DNA of 64,000 nt from Oceanobacter mangrovi (lineage in GTDB: Bacteria > Pseudomonadota > Gammaproteobacteria > Pseudomonadales > Oceanobacteraceae). Under the pieces are notes generated by a model. The model was given only the letters and a program-made list of their open reading frames with translations, was not told where the DNA came from and ran no database searches. This document shows positions 37,498 to 46,446 of this stretch, piece by piece. The stretch covers positions 434,001 through 498,000 of the forward strand of contig NZ_JAHXZR010000003.1 of the NCBI RefSeq assembly GCF_019740315.1, written 5' to 3'. Every line of letters starts with the position of its first letter. Within the stretch, counting starts at the first letter, position 1. Made by a program: the position numbers and the translations under genes.

Positions 37498-38586
37498 TTA
37501 TTTAGGAATATCGGCCTTGATGCCTTCGACGTACCAGTCCATTTTTTCCAGATCAGCAAACGTCAACTTGGTACCGGCTGGCACTTTCAGCTCGCCCTTG
37601 TTGTCTTTCAGTGGGCCTGTGAACGGGTAAACGCTGCCGTCCTTGATGCCTGCAATCAGCTCTTTGGCGTGGGTTACCACGTCGGCTGGAATGGATTCGT
37701 TGAAGCCTGGGATCACGATGGCACCTTCTTTCATACCTTCAACCATGGCTTCGGATTTCCAGGTACCGTCCATCACAGCCTGAACCTGGTGAATGTAGTG
37801 TGGACCCCATTCGTCTACTACAGACAGCAGGTGGGCATGTGGGCCGAAGTGAGTCATGTCAGAAGCCTGACCTACGGCGTAGGCACCGCGACGTTCGGCA
37901 GCCTGCATGGCCGCAGGAGAGTCAGTGTGCTGCAGAATCACGTCAACACCCTGGTCCATCATGGCGTTGGCGGCGTCAGCTTCTTTACCTGGATCGAACC
38001 AGGTGTTTACCCAGACGATTTTCAGTTCGGCTTCAGGGTTGTACTTGGCCAGTGCCAGCTGCACTGTGTTGATGTCGCGGATAACCTCAGGAATCGGGAA
38101 TGAAGCGATGTAACCGATCTTGTTGGTTTTGGTCATCTGGGAAGCCACGTAGCCAGCTACGTAACGACCTTCATAGGTAGTGGATACGTAGGTGCCCAGG
38201 TTCTTGGACATCTTGTAGCCGGTGGCGTGCTCAAACTTGACGTTAGGGAACTGCTTGGCAACCTTGACAGTCGGGTTCATGAAACCGAAAGAGGTGGTGA
38301 AAATGATATCGTTACCGGCTTTGGCCAGGTTACGGATCACACGCTCGGCGTCGGCACCTTCAGCAACGTTTTCAACGTAGGTGGTTTTTACCTTGTCACC
38401 GAAATAGGCTTCCAGGGATTTACGACCCTGGTCGTGCTGGTAGGACCAGCCGTGGTCACCGATTGGGCCTACGTATACGAAACCAACTTTCACCGGGTCT
38501 TGTGCCTGTGCAGCTGGAATCGACAGGGCCATCATGGCGCTGGCGGCCAGACCGGTAAGCAGTTTATGGAATTGACGTCGCTTCAT
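37498..38586 (-). CDS. BMP-family periplasmic binding protein of the purine/nucleoside ABC importer
   Basis: Start ATG 38586 gives 362 aa with a signal peptide (MKRRQFHKLLTGLAASAMM...AQA cleaved before QDPVKV). A GGAGAGAGGA site lies ahead of it. The body matches the BMP family: VGFVYVGPIGDHGWSYQHDQGRK, GYVASQMTKTNKIGYIASFP and DVILQHTDSPAAMQAAERRG. It binds the ligand in the periplasm for the permeases at 7.3-9.3 kb, which lack a binding protein of their own. Two RutR-like palindromes lie 50 and 86 bp upstream, tying its expression to the other purine genes. Confidence 0.9.
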   Translation of the reverse strand: MKRRQFHKLLTGLAASAMMALSIPAAQAQDPVKVGFVYVGPIGDHGWSYQHDQGRKSLEAYFGDKVKTTYVENVAEGADAERVIRNLAKAGNDIIFTTSFGFMNPTVKVAKQFPNVKFEHATGYKMSKNLGTYVSTTYEGRYVAGYVASQMTKTNKIGYIASFPIPEVIRDINTVQLALAKYNPEAELKIVWVNTWFDPGKEADAANAMMDQGVDVILQHTDSPAAMQAAERRGAYAVGQASDMTHFGPHAHLLSVVDEWGPHYIHQVQAVMDGTWKSEAMVEGMKEGAIVIPGFNESIPADVVTHAKELIAGIKDGSVYPFTGPLKDNKGELKVPAGTKLTFADLEKMDWYVEGIKADIPK

Positions 38587-38635
38587 CCGTCCTCTCTCCT
38601 GTTGTGGCTTGGCAAAGCCAATGTTTTTCATAATT

Positions 38636-38649
38636 TGACCGTTTGGACA
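38636..38649. promoter_or_regulatory. RutR-like operator, site 6 (before the BMP gene)
   Basis: TGACCGTTTGGACA is a degenerate copy of the palindrome with one mismatch in the right arm (GGACA for GGTCA). It lies 50 bp upstream of the BMP gene start. Confidence 0.6.
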
Positions 38650-38671
38650 GTATTTCGCAGAAGCAAGATGC

Positions 38672-38685
38672 TGACCAACTTGTCA
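38672..38685. promoter_or_regulatory. RutR-like operator, site 7 (before the BMP gene)
   Basis: TGACCAACTTGTCA keeps the left arm and one mismatch in the right. It is 36 bp from site 6, similar to the 39-bp distance of sites 3 and 4, so paired sites look like the rule. Confidence 0.58.
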
Positions 38686-39103
38686 TGTTTTTGCCAAACT
38701 CCCAATACTAGTGTGCTGGCGGCTCGTGAGCCAGATTGCAGTCAGAAAATTCAGGCGGAAATTGATTTGATGTGCATTTAAGTAGTGCATTTATGTTGCT
38801 GGATTGCACTTTTGTAGAGCTTGGCTCTGGGAGTCGGGCGTCTGCCGGGCCGCGTTCGGATCTGGTGCCTGAAGTAGGTTGGGCCGAGCCCAACAATTGC
38901 TGGGCATGGCTCAGCCTGGCACTGGCGTTTGCCTTGTCGGGTTTGCTACAAAAACTTCATCCGGTCTGGTTTGATCCTTTTTGAATAAATATAAGCTATT
39001 GAAAAACATAGACTATTTTTGATTTTAAACTGGTTTGCTGTTTGCAACAGGCTATCGCTAACCCTCAGTTTTCAGTAAGCCAGATAAAGCAAAGGATTTC
39101 GGG
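38686..39103. other. intergenic region without a supported gene
   Basis: Beyond the operators, this stretch holds REP-like GTAGGTTGGGCCGAGCCCAACA (38874-38895) and an AT-rich end that probably carries the DUF2750 promoter. A 70-codon frame at 38772-38984 lacks a ribosome binding site and runs through the repeat, so I do not annotate it. Confidence 0.5.
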
Positions 39104-39511
39104 ATGCGCTTTGAACCCTATGATGTTGAGTACGCTGCGATACCCACGCTGTCGGATACCGACCGGCTCGATTATTTTCTGATGCGGGCTTTCGAGACCG
39201 AAGATATCTGGGCGCTGCGGCAGGGCAAGGCTTGGTTTGCCCGCGAGGTCGATGGTGTTTTGTTGATGCCGTTGTGGCCCTACAAGCGTTACGCCAGTGA
39301 TGCCGCGCTGGATGTCTGGATGGATTGCCGACCGGATGCCATGTCGCTGGAATTTTTTATGGACAGTGAAATCGCCGAACTGGAAGCCCGCAATATTCTG
39401 TTTGATGTGATGCCGCGTGAAGACCAGCCGGGCTGTGTGATTACTCCGAGGCAGCTGGCGGGGATTCTGGAAGGCATGCAGGATGCCGGGGAATATCGAC
39501 TGGAAGGTTGA
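39104..39511 (+). CDS. DUF2750 protein
   Basis: A 135-aa cytoplasmic protein of the DUF2750 type: RLDYFLMRAFETEDIWALRQGKAWFAREVDG, then LPLWPYKRYA-like MPLWPYKRYASDAALDVWMDCRP. The family is widespread in proteobacteria and has no known activity. It is a single gene, with a GGGATG-type junction at the start and an AAAGGA site about 12 nt upstream. Its 3' side contains a hairpin at 39547-39577. Confidence 0.8.
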   Translation: MRFEPYDVEYAAIPTLSDTDRLDYFLMRAFETEDIWALRQGKAWFAREVDGVLLMPLWPYKRYASDAALDVWMDCRPDAMSLEFFMDSEIAELEARNILFDVMPREDQPGCVITPRQLAGILEGMQDAGEYRLEG

Positions 39512-39546
39512 TGGGGTCGTTCGGGTTCAAATCCGGACAAAAGCCG

Positions 39547-39577
39547 GGTAACCAGACCGGGGCGTGGCCTGGTTACC
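39547..39577. repeat. hairpin downstream of the DUF2750 gene
   Basis: GGTAACCAG (39547-39555) pairs with CTGGTTACC (39569-39577), loop 13 nt. It lies between convergent genes and has no T run. It could be a repeat or a weak transcript end. Confidence 0.5.
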
Positions 39578-39780
39578 GCAACTCGGTTGCCGATTCCCTC
39601 TGGCAGGGCGTTGATTTTCTATCTGCGTTGCCACTGCGGCGTTAAAAACAGGCTCAAGTCGGTCATTTATTACGCATAAACTCCCTCTTTTCTCCTGTTT
39701 TTGTCTTGCGTCTGTTTTTACTTTATATGGACGGCCTCGAAAACAACAATCAACAGCGCTGCCAGCGCGAGGGAATCTGC

Positions 39781-40128
39781 TTATTTCAGCTTGATGGTGA
39801 AATGCTTTTTCACCGGTTCAACAATTTGCCAGTGGCCTTTGAAATCCGCTTCAAACACAAAGGCATCACCCGGGCCTACTTCGACCGGCTCGCCACCGTC
39901 AGGAGTGATGATGGCCTTGCCTTCAATTAGATGAACAAATTCCCAGCCGGAATATTCCGCGTAATAGGTACCCGGAGTGGCTTCCCACCAACCGGCGATC
40001 ATGGAACCGTCCGGAGCTGTGTATTCAATCCAGGTGGTCATGGTTGGGTTACCGTCGGCCTTGGTCCAGCCCGGCAGGTCGGTCGTGATGGGCTCGACAG
40101 ACGGTGCCGGAATTTTGCTAATGGTCAT
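39781..40128 (-). CDS. cupin (DUF861/Cupin_3) protein
   Basis: A 115-aa single-domain cupin. MIAGWWEATPGTYYAEYSGWEFVHLIEGKAIITPDGGEPVEVGPGDAFVFEADFKGHW covers both cupin motifs, but with Trp and few of the usual metal histidines, as in many DUF861 proteins. Its role is unknown; some relatives act on ureidoglycine or ethanolamine. It follows the FMO gene on the same strand, 167 bp downstream across a palindromic region, so it may be co-transcribed. Confidence 0.78.
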   Translation of the reverse strand: MTISKIPAPSVEPITTDLPGWTKADGNPTMTTWIEYTAPDGSMIAGWWEATPGTYYAEYSGWEFVHLIEGKAIITPDGGEPVEVGPGDAFVFEADFKGHWQIVEPVKKHFTIKLK

Positions 40129-40161
40129 ATGTGATTCTCGGTTTGCGGTCAGACGCTGGAA

Positions 40162-40275
40162 GTCAGACGTCTGACGCTATTTATATTGCTGGCTCCCGCA
40201 TACGCATTTGGGAGCCGCTGGATTTGCGCTCTTCCCGGCTATGGGGGAGACGGAATCTGCAGCCTCTGACGTCAG
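40162..40275. repeat. paired palindromes between the FMO and cupin genes
   Basis: GTCAGACGTCTGAC (40162-40175) is a perfect 14-bp palindrome and CTGACGTCAG (40266-40275) a perfect 10-bp one. Related GACGTCAGACG sequence follows directly, so the two ends can also pair with each other. They may be a dispersed repeat or operator pair for the cupin gene. Confidence 0.55.
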
Positions 40276-40295
40276 TCTTCCGACGTCAGACGTTG

Positions 40296-41675
40296 TTATT
40301 CCCCGGCCGCCTTTTGCATTTCTTCAGGCTTGGCGGTATCGCTCAGGTAGGCTTCCAGTGAATCGTCCAGCGCATACAGCCACGGGGTGTGGTGTGCTGG
40401 TGACGGCGTGCCTGTCATCACGGACGGGAAGGAGAAATCACGGAAGGTCATGATGTTTTCCTTCTTATGCTTCTTCCACTGCAGGAAGGTTTCGTTAACC
40501 GCCGGAATATCAAAGTTGGGGTAGTCGGTGGCGTCGATCAGGTGCTGGATGTAGGAGCCCTGATATTCGTAGGCTTCCTTGTCGCTGGACACCTTCAGTT
40601 CGTTATCACGCCACAGCTGGCTGTCGGCTTGCATGTCGGCCAGTGCAGGCAGAGGGATTCGACCCATAATTACGTCACGGGCGAACCAGGCCTGGGCATC
40701 AAACATGTTGAAGCTGTACCACTGATCCTGCATGCCGAGATACAGCAGTTTGGTGTTTGGCTCCCACACCACGCCCTTGTAGAGGTTCATGGCCCACAGA
40801 CGGTTGTCGGTTTTCAGTCGCAGTTCTTCTGGCAGGAACGGGAAGGAGTGGATGTAGCCGGTACACAGAATGATGGCGTCGATCTGCTTGCTGGAACCGT
40901 CGGAGAAATAGACGTTATCCACATCAACATGGGTCATGGCTGGCTTTTCTTCCCAGTTGGCTGGCCACTTGTAACCCATTGGCGCGCTGCGGTAGCAGGA
41001 TGTGATGCTCTTGGCGCCGTACTTGTAGCACTGGGAACCGATGTCTTCGGCGGAGTAGCTGGAGCCAACGACCAGTACATTCTTGCCTTTGAATTCCAGT
41101 GCATCGCGGAAATCATGGGCGTGCAGAATGCGACCGCCGAAGCTGCTGAAGCCAGGATATTCCGGCACATTCGGCGTCGAGAAGTGACCGCTGGCGACCA
41201 CGACGAAGTCAAACTCTTCCGAGTAGACCTTGTCTTCGTTGTGATCGTGAACAGTGACGGTGAAGTTGTCCTTGTCGACGTTGAATTCGATGTGGCGAAC
41301 CGGGCTGTTGAAGCGGATGTACTTGCGCACGTCGGCTTTTTCTACCCGGCCCTTGATGTAATCCCACAGCACTTCCCGTGGCGGGTAGGACGCGATGGGT
41401 TTGCCGAAGTGCTCGTCGAAGCTGTAGTCGGCAAATTCCAGCGCTTCTTTTGGACCGTTGGACCAGAGGTAACGGTACATCGAGCTGTGTACCGGCTCAC
41501 CGTTTTCATCCAGGCCTGTGCGCCAGGTGTAGTTCCACTGACCGCCCCAGTCGGCCTGTTTTTCAAAGCACACCAGTTCCGGAATTTCGGCCCCCTTGGC
41601 CTGGGCTGACTGGAATGCACGGAGTTGGGCCAGGCCGCTTGGGCCTGCACCGATAATAGCAACGCGTTGAGTCAT
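40296..41675 (-). CDS. tmm: flavin-containing monooxygenase, trimethylamine monooxygenase-like
   Basis: The 459-aa protein starts at ATG 41675; the frame upstream is not coding-like. It has the FAD motif [10 protein letters not shown] (residues 5-14), the FMO fingerprint [11 protein letters not shown], the NADPH motif [12 protein letters not shown] and [11 protein letters not shown]. The HAHDF form of the fingerprint and the overall length match bacterial Tmm, which oxidises trimethylamine to its N-oxide in the cytosol and is common in marine bacteria. Other amine or sulfide substrates are possible. No demethylase or TMAO transporter is next to it. A threefold 13-bp repeat lies just ahead of the start. 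Confidence 0.78.
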   Translation of the reverse strand: MTQRVAIIGAGPSGLAQLRAFQSAQAKGAEIPELVCFEKQADWGGQWNYTWRTGLDENGEPVHSSMYRYLWSNGPKEALEFADYSFDEHFGKPIASYPPREVLWDYIKGRVEKADVRKYIRFNSPVRHIEFNVDKDNFTVTVHDHNEDKVYSEEFDFVVVASGHFSTPNVPEYPGFSSFGGRILHAHDFRDALEFKGKNVLVVGSSYSAEDIGSQCYKYGAKSITSCYRSAPMGYKWPANWEEKPAMTHVDVDNVYFSDGSSKQIDAIILCTGYIHSFPFLPEELRLKTDNRLWAMNLYKGVVWEPNTKLLYLGMQDQWYSFNMFDAQAWFARDVIMGRIPLPALADMQADSQLWRDNELKVSSDKEAYEYQGSYIQHLIDATDYPNFDIPAVNETFLQWKKHKKENIMTFRDFSFPSVMTGTPSPAHHTPWLYALDDSLEAYLSDTAKPEEMQKAAGE

Positions 41676-41696
41676 GGCTGTTTCCCTCGTTCTGTT

Positions 41697-41735
41697 TTCT
41701 GCTTCGAATTTCTGCTTCGAATTTCTGCTTCGGTT
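41697..41735. repeat. 13-bp tandem repeat, three copies, in the tmm leader
   Basis: TTCTGCTTCGAAT occurs at 41697-41709 and 41710-41722, with a partial third copy at 41723-41735. It starts 22 bp before the tmm start codon. Slippage here would change the leader length or spacing. Confidence 0.85.
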
Positions 41736-42130
41736 TATGTAGTTAGGCGACAAAAAATTTATTGTGGGGAAAACACTAAGCGCGTGGCGCGGGGCAAGGT
41801 ATTCCCCAGTGAGGGTAAAAAGAGGGTAAACAAAAGGGGATAGATGCCTCCACCACGAGGCTGCAACAGCCAATGCTGACTTATATTTAATATATATGGT
41901 GAATTTATTTCACTGTTCATATATCCCTTTAATTAGTGGTGTTATTTATTATTCCAGAATTGCTATGTATCTTTTTATATATGGAATGACATATTCTTTG
42001 GAAATGATTGTTGCAGCCTGAATTAAATGATTTAACGCGGTAATATATCGTCGTGCTTAATAGCGATCATTTCGGCCTCGTTGCCTTTTCTGCAACCACT
42101 TCGGCCGGATTCTTTTTCGGGAAATTCAAT
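41736..42130. other. AT-rich divergent promoter region of tmm and gcd
   Basis: About 400 bp with long AT tracts at 41880-42040 (for example TATATTTAATATATATGG). It probably holds the promoters of the divergent tmm and gcd genes. I cannot point to a certain -35/-10 pair and see no gene. Confidence 0.5.
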
Positions 42131-44575
42131 ATGACAAATTCCAACGTATCGGGTGGGGCAAGACTTTTGCTCTGGCTGGTTGGTGCTCTCTTTGCCCTGT
42201 CAGGCCTCGGTCTGCTGGTTGGCGGTGTGGTACTGATCAGTGAAGGCGGCAGCTGGTATTACCTGTTGATGGGGCTGGCGTTGCTGGTTTCCGGTGTGCA
42301 GGTTGCTCGTGCCAGGCCAGCGGCGGTTACTGTATTTTTCAGCGCTTACGTATTAACCGTTATATGGGCAATATGGGAAGCCGGGTTCGAATTCTGGCCA
42401 TTACACGCCCGTTTATATGCCTTTACGGTAATGGGGCTGTTATTACTGCTGGTGAATCCGATTATTCGCAAACAAGCCGGACATTTTACCAACGCTGGCA
42501 AAAACTGGTCGGTTGCTGCTGTTTTTGCAGTCGCTGTGATTGCCGGTTTCTGGGGGATGTTCCTGCCACACGGCCAGCACAACTTCGTCGCCGAGACCGG
42601 TAAGACCGCCGTGACTCCGGCAACCGAACAGAAAAACTGGGCGGCTTATGGCAATACTGCCGAAGGTCAGCGTTTTGCGGCGCTGGATGATATCAACCGC
42701 GACAATGTTGACGAATTACAGGTCGCCTGGACCTATCGCACCGGCGATATTGCTGAAAGCACCGGTAACGGTGCTGAAGACCAGCAGACTCCGCTGCAGG
42801 TTGGTAACACCCTGTTCCTGTGTACGCCACACAACAATGTGATTGCCCTGAACGCTACGACCGGCGAAGAAAAGTGGAAAACCATTATCGACTCCCGTAC
42901 CAAGGTGTGGATGCGTTGTCGTGGCCTGGCTTATTTCGACGCCGACCAGCCAGTACAACAACCTGTGGCTGATGGTGCTTCCATGGTGCCGCTGGATACG
43001 GTTGAGGCATTCGTCGCTAATCCGGATAACCGCCTGTGTCATCAACGGGTATTCACCAATACCAACACCGGAGAATTGATTGCGCTGGATGCCAATACCG
43101 GTGAGTTCTGCCCGGATTTTGGTAGCGAGGCCGGTAAGCCTGGCCGTGTGAGTCTGAAGCAGGGTATTGGCGAAGGTGCTGACAACCTGTATTCACTGAC
43201 CTCCGCGCCAACATTGGCGGGTACCACCATTGTGGTGGGCGGCCGGGTTGCCGATAACGTTGCGCTGGATATGCCTGGTGGTGTGGTGCGCGGTTTCGAC
43301 GTAATCACAGGTGAACTCAAGTGGGCTTTTGACCCGGGTAATCCGGATCAACGTTCGGCTCCGGCTGATGGTGAAACCTACACTCGTTCAACACCAAACG
43401 TCTGGGCCGGCATGACCTATGACGCCGATTCCAACACCGTATTTATGCCGGTCGGCAGTGCCGCAGTGGATCTGTGGGGCGTTGACCGTACCAAACTGGA
43501 TGAAAAATACGGCGCTTCAGTGCTGGCAGTCGACGCTGCCACAGGTAACGAAAAATGGGTGTATCAGACCGTTCACCACGATTTGTGGGACTTTGACGTG
43601 CCGATGCAGCCAACCCTGATTGACTTCCCGACGGCCAATGGCAAGGTGCCAGCAGTGGTAGTGGGTACCAAGGCAGGACAGATTTTTGTACTTGATCGAG
43701 CAACCGGCAAACCACTCACCGAGGTGAAGGAAACGGCGGTCAAGGCGGCCACTATCCCGGATGAAAAATACTCGCTGACCCAGCCTGTATCTGTCGGTAT
43801 GCCACAAATCGGTACTCCACACCTGACCGAAGCGGACATGTGGGGAGCCACCGTGTTTGACCAGATGATTTGCCGGATTAGCTTCAAGGGCATGCGTTAT
43901 GAAGGTCTGTTTACTGCCCCGGATACGGATGTATCACTGAGCTTCCCGGGCTCCCTCGGTGGCATGAACTGGGGTGGTCTGTCCTACGACCCGGTTGCTG
44001 ATCTGCTGGTGGTGAATGATATGCGTCTGGGTCTGTGGGTTCAGATGGTGCAACAGCAGAAAAATGCCAAGGCATCTGATGGTGGCGAAGCGGTGAATAC
44101 CGGGATGGGCGCGGTGCCTTTGAAAGGTACACCTTATTCCGTCAACAAAAACCGCTTCCTGTCGCCACTGGGAATTCCATGTCAGGAACCACCATTCGGC
44201 ACGCTGACCGCAATTGACATGAAGACCCAGCAGGTTGCCTGGGAAGCGCCGCTGGGCACAGTGCAGGATACCGGCCCATTTGGCATCAAGATGAAGATGC
44301 CGATCCCGATTGGCATGCCAACCATTGGTGGTTCGCTGACTACCCAGAGTGGCCTGATCTTCTTTGCTGCGACTCAGGATTATTACCTGCGTGCCTTCGA
44401 CAGCGCCACCGGTGAGGAAGTCTGGAAGGCTCGTTTACCGGTTGGTAGTCAGGGCACTCCAATGACCTATCGTTCACCTGCCGATGGCAAGCAATACCTT
44501 GTTATCTCGGCCGGCGGCGCTCGTCAGTCACCGGATCGTGGTGACTATGTAGTGGCTTACGCACTGCCGCATTAA
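42131..44575 (+). CDS. gcd: membrane-bound PQQ-dependent glucose dehydrogenase-like protein
   Basis: With ATG 42131 the product has 814 aa, close to the usual 796. Five N-terminal membrane helices occupy about residues 9-150. The periplasmic beta-propeller follows with the quinoprotein repeats (WAAYGNTAEGQRFAALDDINRDN; DADSNTVFMPVGS; SFPGSLGGMNWGGLSYDP). The end, QYLVISAGGARQSPDRGDYVVAYALPH, parallels E. coli Gcd. It oxidises glucose to gluconolactone in the periplasm and feeds ubiquinone. Quinate/shikimate dehydrogenases share this architecture, so the substrate is not certain. The frame continues upstream to GTG 42053 without a binding site. No PQQ synthesis gene is in the window. Confidence 0.85.
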   Translation: MTNSNVSGGARLLLWLVGALFALSGLGLLVGGVVLISEGGSWYYLLMGLALLVSGVQVARARPAAVTVFFSAYVLTVIWAIWEAGFEFWPLHARLYAFTVMGLLLLLVNPIIRKQAGHFTNAGKNWSVAAVFAVAVIAGFWGMFLPHGQHNFVAETGKTAVTPATEQKNWAAYGNTAEGQRFAALDDINRDNVDELQVAWTYRTGDIAESTGNGAEDQQTPLQVGNTLFLCTPHNNVIALNATTGEEKWKTIIDSRTKVWMRCRGLAYFDADQPVQQPVADGASMVPLDTVEAFVANPDNRLCHQRVFTNTNTGELIALDANTGEFCPDFGSEAGKPGRVSLKQGIGEGADNLYSLTSAPTLAGTTIVVGGRVADNVALDMPGGVVRGFDVITGELKWAFDPGNPDQRSAPADGETYTRSTPNVWAGMTYDADSNTVFMPVGSAAVDLWGVDRTKLDEKYGASVLAVDAATGNEKWVYQTVHHDLWDFDVPMQPTLIDFPTANGKVPAVVVGTKAGQIFVLDRATGKPLTEVKETAVKAATIPDEKYSLTQPVSVGMPQIGTPHLTEADMWGATVFDQMICRISFKGMRYEGLFTAPDTDVSLSFPGSLGGMNWGGLSYDPVADLLVVNDMRLGLWVQMVQQQKNAKASDGGEAVNTGMGAVPLKGTPYSVNKNRFLSPLGIPCQEPPFGTLTAIDMKTQQVAWEAPLGTVQDTGPFGIKMKMPIPIGMPTIGGSLTTQSGLIFFAATQDYYLRAFDSATGEEVWKARLPVGSQGTPMTYRSPADGKQYLVISAGGARQSPDRGDYVVAYALPH

Positions 44576-44592
44576 TCCTCGTTATACACAGG

Positions 44593-44615
44593 GCAGGGCA
44601 ATCGCCTTGCCCTGC
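44593..44615 (+). terminator. stem-loop after gcd
   Basis: GCAGGGCAA (44593-44601) pairs with TTGCCCTGC (44607-44615), loop 5 nt, 17 bp after the gcd stop. No T run follows directly, so termination is likely but not assured. Confidence 0.6.
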
Positions 44616-44859
44616 TGCTCGATCGGCTTACCCCTCTTTTCCCAACATTGCGCTTGAACAGGCTGACTGTCTTTGTTCTGCAGCCTGTTTGCTTCACTGT
44701 CTGTCAGCGGCTTTTTGGTTGTCGGGTTTTGTTGTCTGTTCTTTAGTTGCTCAGATGTACCCGAACGGGACCGGGATTTTAATTTTACTAAATTAAGTTG
44801 TGTGCAATGTAAAATCGGTTTATGGTTTTGGTCATCATTCGCCAGCCCCGCAATTTTCC

Positions 44860-45375
44860 ATGACCACACCGGCAAGCCAGCACAGCAAGATTTCTTCTGA
44901 TTCAGCACTGACGGCTGAGTCGCTGGCGCAGGATCACTTGTTACTGCAACAGCAGATCTGTTTTCCGCTCTACGCGGTGTCCAACCTGGTGGTGAAAAGC
45001 TATGGGCCGTTGCTGAAGCCGCTGGGGCTGACCTATCCGCAATATCTGGTGATGTTGTTGTTGTGGCAGCACCAGAGTCTGGCGGTTGGCGAGCTGGGCA
45101 AACAGTTGCATCTGGATTCCGGCACCCTGACGCCGCTGCTGAAACGGATGGAGAACAACGGCCTGATCAAACGCCAGCGCAGTCCCGCAGATGAACGGCG
45201 GGTTTTGGTGAGCCTGACCACTGCGGGCATGGAACTTCGTCAGGCGGCAACGGCCGTACCTCAGGCCATGGCCTGCAAGCTGGCGGCCGATCCGCAATGG
45301 CTGCTGCAGCTGCAGGACAATCTGAATTTGCTGATTGGGCGCTTGTCACAAGACGACGCCGGATCCGGCAACTAA
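44860..45375 (+). CDS. MarR-family peroxide regulator, OhrR-like
   Basis: A 171-aa protein from ATG 44860. QQQICFPLYAVSNLV near residue 35 carries the reactive cysteine of the OhrR group. The winged helix has LDSGTLTPLLKRMENNGLIKRQRSPADERRVLVSLT. OhrR represses peroxide-defence genes until its cysteine is oxidised by organic hydroperoxides. The glutathione peroxidase gene follows 27 bp after the stop, as expected for such a unit. The promoter region is AT-rich, with ATTTTAC and GTAAAAT arms, but no certain operator. Confidence 0.87.
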   Translation: MTTPASQHSKISSDSALTAESLAQDHLLLQQQICFPLYAVSNLVVKSYGPLLKPLGLTYPQYLVMLLLWQHQSLAVGELGKQLHLDSGTLTPLLKRMENNGLIKRQRSPADERRVLVSLTTAGMELRQAATAVPQAMACKLAADPQWLLQLQDNLNLLIGRLSQDDAGSGN

Positions 45376-45402
45376 CCAAACCACTCGCAGGAGGACCCTG
45401 TT

Positions 45403-45948
45403 ATGAGCATTCACGATATCGCAGTTACCACTATTGATGGCCAAACCCAGCAACTGTCTGACTTCAAGGGCAAAACCCTGCTGATCGTCAACGTTGCTTC
45501 CAAGTGTGGTCTGACTCCCCAGTACGAAGCGCTGGAAGCTCTGTACCAGGAGAAGAAAGAACAGGGTCTGGAAATCCTGGGTTTCCCTTGCAACCAGTTC
45601 CTGGGTCAGGAACCCGGCAGCGATGCAGAAGTAAAAGAATTCTGCTCACTGACCTACAACGTGACTTTCCCGATGTTCTCCAAGATCGAAGTCAACGGTG
45701 AAGGTCGCCACCCACTGTATCAGTCATTGATCGCTGCCCAGCCAGCTCGCACTACCGCTGAAGGCTCTGGCTTCAAGGCCAAGCTGGCGGGTATGAACCT
45801 GCTGTCTGACGACGAAACTGCCATCATGTGGAACTTCGAGAAATTCCTGGTGAACGCTGACGGTCAGGTGGTTGGTCGTTTTGCGCCAGACATGACGCCA
45901 GCTGATGCCGAGCTGAAAGGCGCTATCGAAGCCGAACTGGCCAAGTAA
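45403..45948 (+). CDS. glutathione peroxidase (Cys type)
   Basis: A 181-aa protein with NVASKCGLTPQYEALE (peroxidatic Cys35), LGFPCNQFLGQEPG and WNFEKFLV, together giving the Cys/Gln/Trp/Asn site. It reduces hydrogen peroxide and organic hydroperoxides with glutathione or thioredoxin in the cytoplasm. GGAGG at about 45390 gives a strong start. It is transcribed with the OhrR-like regulator. The protein has no signal peptide. Confidence 0.94.
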   Translation: MSIHDIAVTTIDGQTQQLSDFKGKTLLIVNVASKCGLTPQYEALEALYQEKKEQGLEILGFPCNQFLGQEPGSDAEVKEFCSLTYNVTFPMFSKIEVNGEGRHPLYQSLIAAQPARTTAEGSGFKAKLAGMNLLSDDETAIMWNFEKFLVNADGQVVGRFAPDMTPADAELKGAIEAELAK

Positions 45949-45960
45949 GCGGCTGTGCCG

Positions 45961-45988
45961 ATAAATCGCCACCACGGTGGCGATTTAT
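45961..45988. terminator. shared terminator hairpin between gpx and the MarR gene
   Basis: ATAAATCGCCACC and GGTGGCGATTTAT are inverted arms with a very small loop, flanked by A/T. It lies 12 bp after the glutathione peroxidase stop and overlaps the stop codon of the convergent MarR gene. Confidence 0.65.
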
Positions 45989-46425
45989 TCGCTCTGATCG
46001 AGATTGATGTTCAGCTGCTTCAGCAGCGCCAGCAACTGTTCGCACTGTTGCTGATCGAGACTCGAAACCGCCCGTTCGGCCAGTTCCGTATGGCGGCTTT
46101 CAAACTGTTGTGCCAGTGCCTGTCCCTGTGCGGTCGCCCGCAAGCGTGAGATACGGCGGTCCTTGCTGTCGGCGATGGCTTCTACCAGTTGCTGATTTTT
46201 CAGCTCGGTGACGATCCGGGCAATCTGGCCCTTGTCGCGGCCGGAGCGTTCCACCAGATCTTTCTGGGTGGCGCCTTCATGACTGGCAATAAACGCCAGC
46301 GCCTTGAATCCCATGCCTGCAACATTGCTGCCCTGCTCACGGCTGGCCTGATGATGCTGGCTGCGCAGGTTGTGGCTGAGTTCGCTGATGGCATCAAAAA
46401 TATCCCGGGCAATGTTTTTTTTCAT
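45985..46425 (-). CDS. MarR-family regulator
   Basis: A 146-aa protein with the MarR winged helix: GMGFKALAFIASHEGATQKDLVERSGRDKGQIARIVTELKNQQLV, then DSKDRRISRLRATAQGQ. It is divergent from a siderophore-interacting protein gene 94 bp away, its likely target. The in-frame TTG at 46464 lies inside a palindrome that looks like its own operator, so ATG 46425 is the better start. The ligand is unknown. Confidence 0.85.
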   Translation of the reverse strand: MKKNIARDIFDAISELSHNLRSQHHQASREQGSNVAGMGFKALAFIASHEGATQKDLVERSGRDKGQIARIVTELKNQQLVEAIADSKDRRISRLRATAQGQALAQQFESRHTELAERAVSSLDQQQCEQLLALLKQLNINLDQSE

Positions 46426-46446
46426 TGAATCTGTCGCCAAAACATT

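Noticed and set aside
38772-38984. A 70-codon plus-strand frame
   Set aside because: No ribosome binding site, runs through a REP-like palindrome, and the product has no recognisable features.
39514-39540. GGGTTCAAATCC, like a tRNA T arm, just after the DUF2750 gene
   Set aside because: The flanking stem has a mismatch and no acceptor or anticodon arm precedes it, since that sequence is coding. Chance or a distant tRNA fragment at most.
40467-41609. A 380-codon plus-strand frame opposite the FMO gene
   Set aside because: It is the antisense shadow of tmm, whose motifs are unmistakable. The translation has no recognisable family and no ribosome binding site.
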